Source: Halioglobus sp. (lineage in GTDB: Bacteria; Pseudomonadota; Gammaproteobacteria; Pseudomonadales; Halieaceae). Taken from it: a stretch of 48,074 bases of DNA. The position numbers and the translations under genes were made by a program. Below, piece after piece: positions 19,959 through 29,011 of this stretch (within the stretch, counting starts at the first letter, position 1; every line of letters starts with the position of its first letter). The notes below the pieces were generated by a model. It was not told where the DNA came from. It saw only the letters and a program-made list of their open reading frames with translations, and did not search any database. The stretch spans positions 1 through 48,074 of the forward strand of contig JAGRIK010000040.1 in assembly GCA_020443325.1 (NCBI GenBank), given 5' to 3'.

Positions 19959-21316
19959 TGGAATACCTCTCTCTCTACCTGTTCCTCGCGATCTGCCTGC
20001 TGCTGATGCTGGGGTACCCGGTGGCATTCACCCTGGCGGGCACCGCGCTCGCGTTCGCCGCCGGTGGTGTACTCGCCGGTGTTTTCGATGCCAGCTTTCT
20101 GTCGGCCCTGCCCGGCCGCATTTTCGGTACGATCAATAACACGACATTGATCGCTGTGCCCCTGTTTATTCTCATGGGCAATATCCTCGAAAAATCGCGT
20201 GTCGCGGAAGAGTTGCTGGACAGCATGGCCCGCCTGTTCGGCGGCTTGCGTGGCGGACTGGGTATTTCCGTGGTGGTGGTGGGCATGTTCCTGGCCGCCA
20301 GTACCGGTATTGTCGGGGCCACGGTGGTGACAATGGGTTTGTTGTCTCTGCCCAGTATGCTGCGCAGTGGCTACAGCCCTTCCCTCGCAAGCGGAACCAT
20401 CTGTGCAACCGGAACCCTCGGGCAAATTATTCCGCCGTCCATCGTCCTGGTGATGCTGGGTGATATTCTCTCCAATGCCTACCAGCGGGCACAGCTCAAC
20501 ATGCACGTGATCAATCCCAAAACCGTATCGGTCGGGGATCTGTTTGTCGGTGCTTTGATACCAGGCCTGGTGCTGATTGGCCTGTATATCCTCTACCTGC
20601 TGGTCCAGGCCCATCTCAAGCCGGAGACAGCGCCGCCGAGCGATCTCGAGCCGATTTCCGCCGCACAGGTTTTGCGCGGCCTGCTGCCGCCCCTGATCCT
20701 GATCGGGATCGTGCTCGGCTCCATCATGATGGGCGCCGCCACGCCCACGGAGGCCGCCGGCATTGGCGCGATAGGCGCGTTCCTGTTGGCGCTCCTGAAG
20801 CGGCAAATGAACCTCGCTCGCCTCAGGGAGACCCTGCAGCACACCCTGGAGGTGACCTGTATGGTGTTTATGATCCTGATTGGTGCCGCAGTGTTTTCCC
20901 TCGTGTTCCGGGGGTTTGGCGGCGAAGAGCTGATCCACGAGTTCTTCCACGGGCTGCCGGGCGGCGTGATGGCCGCCACACTGGTGGTCATGTTATTGAT
21001 TTTTCTACTGGGCTTTATTCTCGACTTTATCGAGATCACATTCGTGGTCGTGCCGATTGTCGGGCCCATTTTGTTGACGATGGGGGTGGACCCGATCTGG
21101 CTTGGTATTATGATCGCGCTCAACCTGCAGACGTCCTTTCTCACGCCCCCGTTTGGTTTTGCCCTTTTCTACCTGCGCGGCGTCGCGCCGTCTTCCGTAT
21201 CGACGGGCGCTATCTACCGGGGTGTCGTTCCCTTTATACTGTTACAGCTGGCGCTGCTGGTAGCGCTGTGGATCTGGCCACAGATGGCGACATGGTTGCC
21301 AGCGGCCCTCAAGTAG
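19958..21316 (+). CDS. dctM: TRAP transporter large permease subunit (DctM family)
   Basis: Main sodium-coupled translocating subunit of a TRAP system. The 452 residues are almost entirely hydrophobic helices, about twelve, with typical motifs VPLFILMGNILEKS, GGLRGGLGISVVVVGMFLAASTGIVGATVVTMGLL, GTICATGTLGQIIPPSIVLVMLGD and LQTSFLTPPFGFALFYLRG. The GTG start overlaps the dctQ stop by one base. The large and small permease genes are on the plus strand, while the probable binding protein (dctP) lies 0.5 kb away on the minus strand, with yciA between them. Confidence 0.95.
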   Translation: MEYLSLYLFLAICLLLMLGYPVAFTLAGTALAFAAGGVLAGVFDASFLSALPGRIFGTINNTTLIAVPLFILMGNILEKSRVAEELLDSMARLFGGLRGGLGISVVVVGMFLAASTGIVGATVVTMGLLSLPSMLRSGYSPSLASGTICATGTLGQIIPPSIVLVMLGDILSNAYQRAQLNMHVINPKTVSVGDLFVGALIPGLVLIGLYILYLLVQAHLKPETAPPSDLEPISAAQVLRGLLPPLILIGIVLGSIMMGAATPTEAAGIGAIGAFLLALLKRQMNLARLRETLQHTLEVTCMVFMILIGAAVFSLVFRGFGGEELIHEFFHGLPGGVMAATLVVMLLIFLLGFILDFIEITFVVVPIVGPILLTMGVDPIWLGIMIALNLQTSFLTPPFGFALFYLRGVAPSSVSTGAIYRGVVPFILLQLALLVALWIWPQMATWLPAALK

Positions 21317-21377
21317 ATAGCGCGTTCCAACACGACAGGCCCGCTTAACGACTGACACACAACAACAGGCAACTGAC

Positions 21378-21773
21378 ATGAGCGACATCGATACTGCGCC
21401 GGTACCCCAGGGCGACCTGGCCTTGCAAACAGTAGCTATGCCCAAGGACACCAATGCCAACGGCGATATCTTCGGCGGCTGGCTGTTGTCGCAAATGGAT
21501 ATCGCCGGGATGATCACCGCCATTGAAGTCGCCGGTGGCCGGGTAGCCACGGTTGCTATCGACGGTATGGCCTTCCTGACGCCCGTCCATGTGGGCGCGG
21601 TGGTGTCATGTTACTGCGATGTGCTGGAGGTGGGCCGCAGCTCTATCCGGATTGTTGTGGAGGTGTGGATCAACTCCAAGCACGATCGTGAGCCCATCAA
21701 GGTGACGGAGGGTGAGTTTGTGTTTGTTGCGATCGATGAGAAAGGCCGCACCCGCACAATCCAGAGCTCCTAG
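21378..21773 (+). CDS. yciA: YciA-type acyl-CoA thioesterase
   Basis: Hot-dog fold thioesterase that hydrolyses acyl-CoA to free acid and CoA. The 131 residues contain PQGDLALQTVAMPKDTNANGDIFGGWLLSQMD (10-41), where the NANGDIFGGW segment carries the conserved catalytic Asp, and FLTPVHVGAVVSCYCDVLEVG. The gene lies 61 bases after dctM in the same direction. Its stop codon TAG (21771-21773) overlaps the stop codon of the convergent dctP gene (complement of CTA, 21770-21772) through the sequence CTAG, so the two coding regions overlap at their last bases. A functional link to the transporter is not established. Confidence 0.94.
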   Translation: MSDIDTAPVPQGDLALQTVAMPKDTNANGDIFGGWLLSQMDIAGMITAIEVAGGRVATVAIDGMAFLTPVHVGAVVSCYCDVLEVGRSSIRIVVEVWINSKHDREPIKVTEGEFVFVAIDEKGRTRTIQSS

Positions 21774-22930
21774 AATTCATCGTCACCCATGGCCTCATCC
21801 CTGGCATTGATATAGGCCTGCTCGGAGATGTGGTGGTAGTTTCGTACCCCCCTGTAGAATTTTCGATACGACGCATAGACTTTCGCGGCCATCGGATCCG
21901 ATTCCACCAGGTTCCGCAGGGCGACTTGCGTGCCCTTCCACAACGCAAGTAACACATCGTCGGGCAGGCGTCGCAACTGCACGCCGTGTTCGTCGACCAG
22001 GCTCTGCAGGGCGGCGTTATTGCGCGCGGTATATTCATCCAGCATGTCCTGGTTTGCCGCGCGCGACGCGGTCCGGACAATGGCCTGCAGGTCATCGGGC
22101 AATGCTTCAAGCGAGTCCTTGTTAACAACAAACTCCAGTATCGAACCGGGCTCATGCCAGCCCGGATAGTAGTAGTACCTGGCCACCTCCTGGAAGCCGA
22201 AGGCCTGGTCATTGTAGGGGCCCACCCACTCCAGCGCGTCGATCACTCCGGTTTGTATCGAGGTGTAGAGCTCGCCACCGGGAATCGTCACCGCCGTACC
22301 ACCGGCGGCGGCAAACACTTCCCCGGCGAGGCCCGGGATGCGCATCTTCAGGCCTTTCAGGTCATCGATTGAATTGATTTCCTTGTTAAACCAGCCGGCC
22401 ATCTGCACGCCGGTACTCCCACCCGCCATCGGCACCAGGTTGTAGGGCGCGTAGGCCTCCTGCCACAATTCAAGGCCGCCGCCGTAGTGCAGCCAACCAT
22501 TCATCTCCTGTGCGTTCAGGCCAAAAGGGATAGAGGTAAAAAACACCGCGGAGGGCACTTTGCCTTTCCAGTAATAGGCGGCACCGTGCCCGGCGTCCAC
22601 AACCCCCTGCGATACCGCGTCAAACACCTCCATGGCGGGCACCAGTTCGCCGGCGCCGTACACGTGAACGGTCAGGCGCCCGTCGCTCATCTCCTCAACC
22701 AGATCCGCGAAATTCTCGGCGGCCATCCCCAGCCCGGGGAAGTTCTTCGGCCAGGTCGTAATCATCTTCCAGTGATACTTCTCGCCACTCGCTTTATCTG
22801 TGTGGCGGGTTTCGACCAGCCCAGTGCCCGAGCGATCAGCTGCCCACAGGCCCAGTGTCGCCACAAGCGCCGCGACCAGCAGCAGGATAACCAACGGTGT
22901 ATAACGTCGTTCCAGAGAGGTGTCGCCCAT
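21770..22930 (-). CDS. dctP: TRAP transporter periplasmic binding protein (TakP-like)
   Basis: Solute receptor that delivers carboxylates to DctQM. The 386 residues start with a hydrophobic segment (about 12-32) that is either a signal peptide cut after WAA or an uncleaved anchor; there is no lipobox cysteine. The mature part has WKMITTWPKNFPGLG, GAGELVPAMEVFDAVSQG, GGSTGVQMAGWFNKEI, KMRIPGLAGEVF and IDALEWVGPYNDQAFGF, closely resembling the alpha-keto-acid binding TakP group, so 2-oxo acids such as pyruvate are plausible ligands. The ATG at 22930 is preferred to a TTG at 22936. It lies 27 bases downstream of uvrD on the same strand. Confidence 0.92.
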   Translation of the reverse strand: MGDTSLERRYTPLVILLLVAALVATLGLWAADRSGTGLVETRHTDKASGEKYHWKMITTWPKNFPGLGMAAENFADLVEEMSDGRLTVHVYGAGELVPAMEVFDAVSQGVVDAGHGAAYYWKGKVPSAVFFTSIPFGLNAQEMNGWLHYGGGLELWQEAYAPYNLVPMAGGSTGVQMAGWFNKEINSIDDLKGLKMRIPGLAGEVFAAAGGTAVTIPGGELYTSIQTGVIDALEWVGPYNDQAFGFQEVARYYYYPGWHEPGSILEFVVNKDSLEALPDDLQAIVRTASRAANQDMLDEYTARNNAALQSLVDEHGVQLRRLPDDVLLALWKGTQVALRNLVESDPMAAKVYASYRKFYRGVRNYHHISEQAYINARDEAMGDDEF

Positions 22931-22957
22931 ACTCAATTCGTCCCGCGATAGATGGTG

Positions 22958-25108
22958 CTACATCAGCTGCAAATTAGCGTACTGCAGAACCAGCCATTTG
23001 CCGCCTTCGGTATCAAAATTTACTTCGACGCGTGCACTTGCACCACGCCCCTCGAAGTTTAACACGACGCCTTCGCCGAAAACCTGGTGGTAGACCCGCT
23101 GCCCCAGCGACAACCCGGTATCCGGCACCTGGGCCTGGGTGAGGCTGCTCACGGGTTGGGTGACCGTGCCATGCAGGCGCACTTCCTGCAGTAGCTCAGC
23201 CGGGATCTCCCGGACAAACCGCGAGGGTGTGTTATACGATTCACTGCCGTGCAGGCGACGGCACTCAGCGTAGGTGATCACCAGCTTTTCCATCGCCCGC
23301 GTAATACCCACATAGCAAAGCCTGCGCTCCTCTTCGAGGCGACCGGGCTCCTCCAGGGACATGCGGTGCGGAAACAGGTTTTCCTCCATGCCCGCGAGGA
23401 ACACCAGCGGGAACTCCAGGCCTTTCGCGGAGTGCAGCGTCATCAGTTGCACACTGTCCTCGTGTTCATCCGCCTGGGCATCGCCCGCATCCAATGCCGC
23501 CCGATCAAGAAACTGTTGATGTGCGGAGAGCTCACTTTCCTCCGGCGCAAACTGCTTGGCAGCGCTGACCAGTTCCTCGAGGTTCTCGACCCGCGCCTGG
23601 CCTTTCTCGCCCTTCTCATTCCTGTGGTAATCCAGCAACCCGGAATCCCGTATCGCCATATCTACCAGCGCCTCCAGGGGCTGCTCATCCTCACCGCAGT
23701 CCAGCGAGTCGATCAACTCGACAAAGGCCTGCAGCGCACTCAGTGCCCTGGCGGGGAGCAGCCTTTCCTCCAGCACCGCCGCGATGGCCGACCACAATGT
23801 CACCCCCCTGCTGCGGGCGCATTCACGCACGGTATCGAGCGTCTTGCCACCGATACCGCGCGGTGGCGTGTTGATCACCCTCTCCACCGCGGCATCGTCC
23901 CCCCGGTTGAGCAGCAGGCGCAGGTAGGCGAGCGCGTTGCGAATTTCCAGCCGCTCATAGAACCTTTGTCCACCGTAGATGCGATACGGTATACCGCTGC
24001 GAATCAGCGCCTCCTCCAACACGCGCGACTGCGCGTTGGATCGATACAATATTGCGACGGAGCTGCGCGCATTGCCGTCGAGCAACCACTGCTCCGCCTG
24101 CTCCACGATGTAACGGGCTTCGTCGTGTTCGTTGTACCCCGCGTAAAGGCTGATGGGATCACCGGCCTCTCCCGCCGTCCACAGTTCCTTACCCAGGCGC
24201 CCGAAGTTGTGCGCGATGATGCCGTTTGCGGCCTGCAAAATAGTCTGCGTCGAGCGGTAATTCTGCTCCAGGCGAATGGTCCGCGTGGCCTTGAAATCCT
24301 CGGTAAAGCGCTGGATGTTTTCTATTTTGGCACCGCGCCAACCGTAGATGGATTGATCGTCGTCGCCCACCGCCACGACGGGGATTGTGGCGCCCGCTAA
24401 AACCCGCAACCAGGCATATTGCACGGTATTGGTGTCCTGGAATTCATCTACCAGAATCTGCCGGAAGCGACCCTGGTAGTGCTGCAACACCTGCGGGCTC
24501 TTCAGCCACAACTCGTGCGCCCGCAGCAGCAGTTCAGCGAAATCGACCATACCCGAGCGCTCACAGGCTGCCTCGTAAGCGCGATAAACCTGCAGCATTG
24601 TCTGCGTGAATAAATCCCCGGCGGGCGCATCAACATGTGCGCTGCGCAGACCCTCGTCTTTCTGGGCATTAATGAACCACATGGCCTGCTTGGGCGGCCA
24701 ACGCGATTCGTCGAGCTCAAGCTCCCTGCACACGCGCTTGACCAGGCGCAACTGATCATCACTGTCCAGTATCTGGAAGTTCTGCGGCAGGCCCGCTTCC
24801 TTCCAGTGCGCTTTCAGCAGTCGATGGGCCAGCCCGTGAAACGTGCCTACCCACATACCGTGCGAGGGGATATGCAGCATCTCCTCGATGCGACTGCGCA
24901 TTTCCCGAGCCGCCTTGTTGGTAAAGGTGACCGCCAGAATCGACCAGGGTGAAAAGTCTTCCGCTTTTATCAGCCAGGCTATGCGGTGTACGAGCACCCG
25001 GGTCTTGCCACTGCCGGCTCCCGCGAGCACCAGCATGTTCTGGTTCTCTGCGGCAACGGCATCGCGTTGGGCTTCGTTCAGGGGGGAGAGAATTTCGGAG
25101 ACATCCAT
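22958..25108 (-). CDS. uvrD: DNA helicase II UvrD
   Basis: 3'-to-5' helicase of nucleotide excision and mismatch repair. The 716 residues match E. coli UvrD from the first residues (MDVSEILSPLNEAQRDAV). Walker A AGAGSGKT is at 29-36, motif Ia TFTNKAAREM near 61-70, DEFQDTN at 221-227, then GDDDQSIYGWRGA, LEQNYRST, LMTLHSAKGLEFP, and VGITRAMEKL. The C-terminus GQRVYHQVFGEGVVLNFEG is the Tudor-like domain that contacts RNA polymerase in UvrD and PcrA. I see no convincing LexA box in the short upstream region. dctP follows on the same strand. Confidence 0.97.
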   Translation of the reverse strand: MDVSEILSPLNEAQRDAVAAENQNMLVLAGAGSGKTRVLVHRIAWLIKAEDFSPWSILAVTFTNKAAREMRSRIEEMLHIPSHGMWVGTFHGLAHRLLKAHWKEAGLPQNFQILDSDDQLRLVKRVCRELELDESRWPPKQAMWFINAQKDEGLRSAHVDAPAGDLFTQTMLQVYRAYEAACERSGMVDFAELLLRAHELWLKSPQVLQHYQGRFRQILVDEFQDTNTVQYAWLRVLAGATIPVVAVGDDDQSIYGWRGAKIENIQRFTEDFKATRTIRLEQNYRSTQTILQAANGIIAHNFGRLGKELWTAGEAGDPISLYAGYNEHDEARYIVEQAEQWLLDGNARSSVAILYRSNAQSRVLEEALIRSGIPYRIYGGQRFYERLEIRNALAYLRLLLNRGDDAAVERVINTPPRGIGGKTLDTVRECARSRGVTLWSAIAAVLEERLLPARALSALQAFVELIDSLDCGEDEQPLEALVDMAIRDSGLLDYHRNEKGEKGQARVENLEELVSAAKQFAPEESELSAHQQFLDRAALDAGDAQADEHEDSVQLMTLHSAKGLEFPLVFLAGMEENLFPHRMSLEEPGRLEEERRLCYVGITRAMEKLVITYAECRRLHGSESYNTPSRFVREIPAELLQEVRLHGTVTQPVSSLTQAQVPDTGLSLGQRVYHQVFGEGVVLNFEGRGASARVEVNFDTEGGKWLVLQYANLQLM

Positions 25109-25266
25109 CGGCCTATTCTAACGATTGGCCGCCCGGAAACGTACCTCTTTTTAAGCGCCGATGGATAACTTGAATCCCTGGCACCAGCGCAATTACTGCA
25201 GGGAAATTGCAACAAGGGTCTGTTATGATCGCCCGGATTATCAAGACGCACAGGTGCGCTTATACC

Positions 25267-26286
25267 ATGGCAAGAGACAACGACGATCACTCGGGCAATG
25301 CTAACGAGCGCTCACCTGGCGTCGGCCCCAGGTTGCCCGGCAAGTTGCGCCAGGAACCCACGTTCAGCCCGTATGACGAGGACGAGGCGTACGAAGAGTC
25401 TGATCGCGATGCCGATTACACCGCAGGTTACCACGCTGACGATGACGGCCCCGAGGAAGACTACGACGACGATTATTCCGTGGATGACGAGCCAGACCTG
25501 TTTCGGGATGAGGAGGACGATCGCGAATACGATACAGATGCACAGGACGAGGACGCATCCGACACCTGGCCAGAGAGAGAAAACTATTTTGAACAGGATG
25601 AGGATCGTCAGCAAGGCTGGCCTCTGAGCCTGATTGCTGTGGCAATTGTCGCATTGGTCCTGCTGGCGGCCGGCGGCTATGGCGTGATGCAGCAGCGCGC
25701 TGCCACCGAGAACGAACTGCGCGAATTACGTGCCGCATTAGCCACTACCGGTCCAAGGGGCGCCGGCGCCGATCGCGATGCGCTGGAGGAACAAAAACAG
25801 GCGTTTGACACGCTGGCTATCGAAGCTGAAGCACTGCGGCTTGAAAACCGCGCGCTAAGCGATACCGTTGCCGGCCTGCAGGCGCAACTGGATGAACTGC
25901 AGACGGCGCTGGCGAAAGGCCCCGCAGCCACGCCAGCCACGCCAGCCAAAAGCAGCGAGGAAATAAAGAAGGTTGAACCTGCACCGAAAATCGCCGCACA
26001 GGCGCCAGCACCCGCACCGCCAGCACCCGCCACACCGCCGGCCGCCTCGTCCGGCCCCTGGTTTGTGAATTTCGGCTCTTATGCAACGCGCAACATGGCG
26101 GACTCGTGGGCTGTTCGACTGCAACCGGGGGCGGGTAAAGTGACCGTGATCCCCAACGCCAGCGGCGGCAGAACGCTTTACCGGCTCAGGGTTGTCGGGC
26201 TCCCTGACAGGGAGTCCGCAAAACAGGTGGCCCGCAAACTGGAGACAGAGCTAAAGGTTTCCGAGTTGTGGGTTGGCAAAGAATAA
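25267..26286 (+). CDS. single-span SPOR domain protein with acidic N-terminus
   Basis: A 339-residue bitopic inner-membrane protein. Residues 30-115 are extremely acidic, with runs of Asp and Glu, and should lie in the cytoplasm. One transmembrane helix spans about 118-138. A periplasmic coiled coil follows (about 145-218), then a Pro/Ala-rich linker (219-262), and a C-terminal SPOR domain (264-337, PWFVNFGSYATRNMADSW). SPOR domains bind denuded septal glycan, so a role in division or cell wall maintenance is likely. The ATG at 25267 is preferred; in-frame ATG and upstream starts at 25225 and 25207 exist. It does not match FtsN or DamX closely enough for me to name it. Confidence 0.85.
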   Translation: MARDNDDHSGNANERSPGVGPRLPGKLRQEPTFSPYDEDEAYEESDRDADYTAGYHADDDGPEEDYDDDYSVDDEPDLFRDEEDDREYDTDAQDEDASDTWPERENYFEQDEDRQQGWPLSLIAVAIVALVLLAAGGYGVMQQRAATENELRELRAALATTGPRGAGADRDALEEQKQAFDTLAIEAEALRLENRALSDTVAGLQAQLDELQTALAKGPAATPATPAKSSEEIKKVEPAPKIAAQAPAPAPPAPATPPAASSGPWFVNFGSYATRNMADSWAVRLQPGAGKVTVIPNASGGRTLYRLRVVGLPDRESAKQVARKLETELKVSELWVGKE

Positions 26287-26300
26287 TCAGCGGGCGATAT

Positions 26301-26322
26301 CCCTCCTGACTTGGCAGGAGGG
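26301..26322 (+). terminator. GC-rich hairpin after the SPOR gene
   Basis: CCCTCCTG (26301-26308), a six-base loop and CAGGAGGG (26315-26322) form a perfect 8-bp stem 15 bases after the SPOR gene stop. The following sequence is not a clean T-run (the first T-rich stretch is about 15 bases later), so it could be a weak terminator, an RNA-stabilising end, or a leader hairpin of the next small gene. Confidence 0.45.
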
Positions 26323-26374
26323 CGGTCTCCTGTTACTGTTTTCCTTCAAATAACTCAATGCAGGTGAGGACATC

Positions 26375-26743
26375 ATGAACAACTCTATCAAGCTGGCAAT
26401 TCTGGGATTGGCGTTCACAAGTATGGCAAGCTTTGCCGAGGATTGTACGACGCCGACCACACCCACGTTGCCAGATGGCGCCACCGCCACGCTCGAGCAA
26501 ATGCTGGCAGGGCAAAAAGCTGTCAAGGATTTCCAGGCGATGAACACGGCATACCGCTCTTGCCTTGAGCCACAGATTGCGGCCGCTGAAACTGCCGCGG
26601 CAGGCGACTCCCCAGGGCCTGAGTTAATCGAGGCACTCAAAGTCCTCACCGACAATTACAACGCCTCGGTTTCTAAGGAGGAAGAACTGGCGACACAGTT
26701 CAACACCGAACTGCGCGAGTACAAGGAAGCGAACCCGAGCTAA
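26375..26743 (+). CDS. small secreted protein of unknown function
   Basis: I do not recognise this 122-residue protein. A signal peptide is clear at residues 1-21 (LAILGLAFTSMASFA, cut before EDC). The mature part of about 101 residues starts with a Thr/Pro-rich stretch, contains two cysteines (Cys24 and Cys63) that could form one disulfide, and then is mainly helical, alanine- and glutamate-rich. A GTGAGG ribosome binding site precedes the ATG by a good distance. Periplasmic or secreted location is inferred. It has the codon and GC character of its neighbours. Confidence 0.75.
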   Translation: MNNSIKLAILGLAFTSMASFAEDCTTPTTPTLPDGATATLEQMLAGQKAVKDFQAMNTAYRSCLEPQIAAAETAAAGDSPGPELIEALKVLTDNYNASVSKEEELATQFNTELREYKEANPS

Positions 26744-26750
26744 TATCTAC

Positions 26751-26780
26751 GCCGTCCGGGCGCTCTTCGCTCTGGACGGC
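26751..26780. terminator. stem-loop between convergent genes
   Basis: GCCGTCC (26751-26757) pairs with GGACGGC (26774-26780) around a 16-base loop. It lies eight bases after the small secreted gene and just before the end of the leftward SirB2 gene, a common position for a bidirectional terminator. It lacks a T-run on either strand, so termination is uncertain. Confidence 0.4.
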
Positions 26781-26790
26781 ATCCCCTTCT

Positions 26791-27183
26791 TCAGATCAGC
26801 TGTATAAAGCCCAGCGGATTTTTGCTGTACGCCACGGATACGATATACCCGGCCGTGACCAGCGCCAGCAGCCATGCGCCCACCCGTATTCCCTTTGATC
26901 GTCCAAAACGCAGCGCCACCATACCCAGCGCGATATAAACCAGTAGCGCGATCAGCTTGGCGACCAGCCAGGGGGTTTCCAGTGGCGACAGGCCCCAGAC
27001 CACCAGCAGCATAAGCGCCGACAGCAACAGGAGCGTATCAACCAGATGGGGCAGGCGCCGCACCACTCGATGCTGCAACAGCGGGTTATCACGGATCATC
27101 CAGTAGCCGCGCAGACTAAAGCCTGCAATGGACAGGAAAGCGCAGGTGACATGGATGAGCTTGAGAAAAACCGCCAGCGTCAC
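26791..27183 (-). CDS. SirB2 family membrane protein
   Basis: A 130-residue protein with four hydrophobic helices and a short cytoplasmic connection. The start reads (M)[28 protein letters not shown], and the [18 protein letters not shown] segment is typical of SirB2 proteins, whose molecular function is unknown. The start is a GTG at 27181-27183 overlapping the glmS stop TGA in the four-base sequence GTGA, so translational coupling to glmS is likely. The frame continues upstream inside glmS, but that part is not SirB2-like. Confidence 0.85.
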   Translation of the reverse strand: MTLAVFLKLIHVTCAFLSIAGFSLRGYWMIRDNPLLQHRVVRRLPHLVDTLLLLSALMLLVVWGLSPLETPWLVAKLIALLVYIALGMVALRFGRSKGIRVGAWLLALVTAGYIVSVAYSKNPLGFIQLI

Positions 27184-29009
27184 TCGACGGTAACTGACTT
27201 CGCAAGGTTGCGCGGCTTGTCGACATCGGTGCCTTTTTGCAGGGCAACGTGGTAGGACAGAAGCTGTAGCGCCACGGTGTAGACAATCGGCTTGATGACC
27301 TCGGGGCAATGCGGCATCGGCAGGACCTGCACCCGGTCCTCGTTGGCAAAGCCCGCCTCACGGTCGGCAAAGACAAACAACTCTCCACCGCGCGATCGCA
27401 CCTCCTCGAGGTTGGACTTCAGTTTTTCCAACAGCTCGTCGTTGGGCGCTACCGCCACGACGGGCATGTCGTCATCCACCAGGGCCAGCGGGCCGTGTTT
27501 AAGTTCGCCCGCAGGGTAGGCTTCCGCGTGTATGTAGGAGATTTCCTTGAGCTTGAGTGCTCCCTCCATCGCGATGGGATACTGAATTCCACGGCCCAGG
27601 AACAGGGCGTGTCGTTTTGGAATAAAGGCCTCGGACAGCTTCTGTATCGCGCCATTCAGCTCCAGGGTCTGGCGCACATAGTGTGGCAGGTTCGCCAGCG
27701 CGTCGATGATTTCCTGCTGCCGGGCGGCAGGCATACCCCGGCGGCGCCCCAGCGTCAGGGTCAGCATTAACATCGCAACCAACTGGGTAGTGAACGCCTT
27801 TGTTGAGGCTACGCCGATTTCAGCGCCGGCGCGGGTGAGAAACACCAGGTCACATTCGCGCACCAGAGAGCTGTTGTCCACATTGGCGACCACCAGGCTG
27901 CCGATAAACTCCCCCTCCGTCGCATTGCGCAGCGCTGCCAGCGTGTCTGCGGTTTCCCCCGACTGCGAGATCGCAACGAGCAGCGTTCCCTCGTGCTGCA
28001 CGCGCTTGCGGTAGCGAAACTCTGAAGCCACTTCTACTTCACAGCTGATGCCCGCGAGCTCCTCCAGCCAGTAGCGCGCCACCATCCCAGCGTGGTAGCT
28101 GGTGCCGCAGGCTACAATCTGTACATTGGTCACGCGATCAAACATCGCTGCCGCATCACGGCCGAAACAGTCCTCAACCTCTTGCATGTTGCTCGCGCCC
28201 GCGAGCGTGGCTTCCAGCGCGACGGGCTGTTCAAAAATCTCCTTGATCATATAGTGATCAAAGTCGCCCATATCGCTGGTTTCCAGCGCCTCTTTTATTC
28301 GCGTTGTCGGCCGCTCGATCGCTACGCCATCAACCGTACAGACCTGGATGTTGCCTGGCGAGACCTCCACCAGGTCACCCTCTTCCAGATAGATGAAGCT
28401 ATCCGTCACCTGGCGAAGCGCCATCTGGTCGGAGGCCAGGAAGTTCTCCCCGATACCCACACCTACTACCAGGGGGCTGCCCTTGCGCGCGCCAACCACG
28501 GTGTTCGGGCTGTCAATATCGATCGCTGCGAGCGCATAGGCACCCTCCAGACGAGCGACTGTTTTTTGCATGGCCTCGATCAATGACACACCCGTTAGCA
28601 GGTTGAGGTGCAACAGATGGGCGATAACCTCTGTATCAGTGGCGGACGCCATCTCGTAGCCGGCTGCGATAAGTTCCGCCCGCAGCAGGGCATGATTTTC
28701 GATAATGCCGTTGTGGACAACCGCAACCCGCCCACCCGATGTATGGGGATGCGCGTTCGCCTGGGACGGCTTTCCATGTGTCGCCCAGCGCGTGTGTGCA
28801 ATGCCCGTGCTGCCATAGAAGGGCTCCTGCTGCTGAGCCGCTTCCAGCTCTTTCACCTTGCCGTTGCGCTTGTGCAGGCGCAGGCCCTGCTGATCATCGA
28901 TCAGCGCCATACCGGCTGAGTCGTAACCCCGATACTCCAGCCTCCTGAGGCCCTCCAGCAGTATTTCAGATACCTCACGCCGCGCCGCAGCGGCCACAAT
29001 GCCACACAT
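27180..29009 (-). CDS. glmS: glutamine-fructose-6-phosphate transaminase (isomerizing)
   Basis: Makes glucosamine-6-phosphate from fructose-6-phosphate and glutamine, the first step towards UDP-GlcNAc for peptidoglycan and LPS. The 609 residues start MCGIVAAA, with Cys2 the glutaminase nucleophile after Met removal. The glutaminase region includes [21 protein letters not shown]. The two SIS domains carry [35 protein letters not shown] and [40 protein letters not shown], and the C-terminus ends KSVTVE with the catalytic Lys604. It lies two bases downstream of glmU; with both on one transcript the pathway's first and last enzymes are co-expressed. No glmS ribozyme is visible. Confidence 0.98.
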   Translation of the reverse strand: MCGIVAAAARREVSEILLEGLRRLEYRGYDSAGMALIDDQQGLRLHKRNGKVKELEAAQQQEPFYGSTGIAHTRWATHGKPSQANAHPHTSGGRVAVVHNGIIENHALLRAELIAAGYEMASATDTEVIAHLLHLNLLTGVSLIEAMQKTVARLEGAYALAAIDIDSPNTVVGARKGSPLVVGVGIGENFLASDQMALRQVTDSFIYLEEGDLVEVSPGNIQVCTVDGVAIERPTTRIKEALETSDMGDFDHYMIKEIFEQPVALEATLAGASNMQEVEDCFGRDAAAMFDRVTNVQIVACGTSYHAGMVARYWLEELAGISCEVEVASEFRYRKRVQHEGTLLVAISQSGETADTLAALRNATEGEFIGSLVVANVDNSSLVRECDLVFLTRAGAEIGVASTKAFTTQLVAMLMLTLTLGRRRGMPAARQQEIIDALANLPHYVRQTLELNGAIQKLSEAFIPKRHALFLGRGIQYPIAMEGALKLKEISYIHAEAYPAGELKHGPLALVDDDMPVVAVAPNDELLEKLKSNLEEVRSRGGELFVFADREAGFANEDRVQVLPMPHCPEVIKPIVYTVALQLLSYHVALQKGTDVDKPRNLAKSVTVE

Positions 29010-29011
29010 AA

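Noticed and set aside
19787-20950. Minus-strand open frame of 387 codons across dctQ-dctM, rich in His and Gln.
   Set aside because: Its composition is what results from reading hydrophobic codons backwards; no start signal or domain is visible.
22655-22675. ACACGTGA sequence resembling the centre of a ParB parS site.
   Set aside because: Only the CACGTG core matches; the flanking TGTTTC/GAAACA arms are missing and it lies within dctP.
23249-24400. Plus-strand open frame of 383 codons inside uvrD.
   Set aside because: It is antisense to well-conserved helicase motifs and shows no protein family features.
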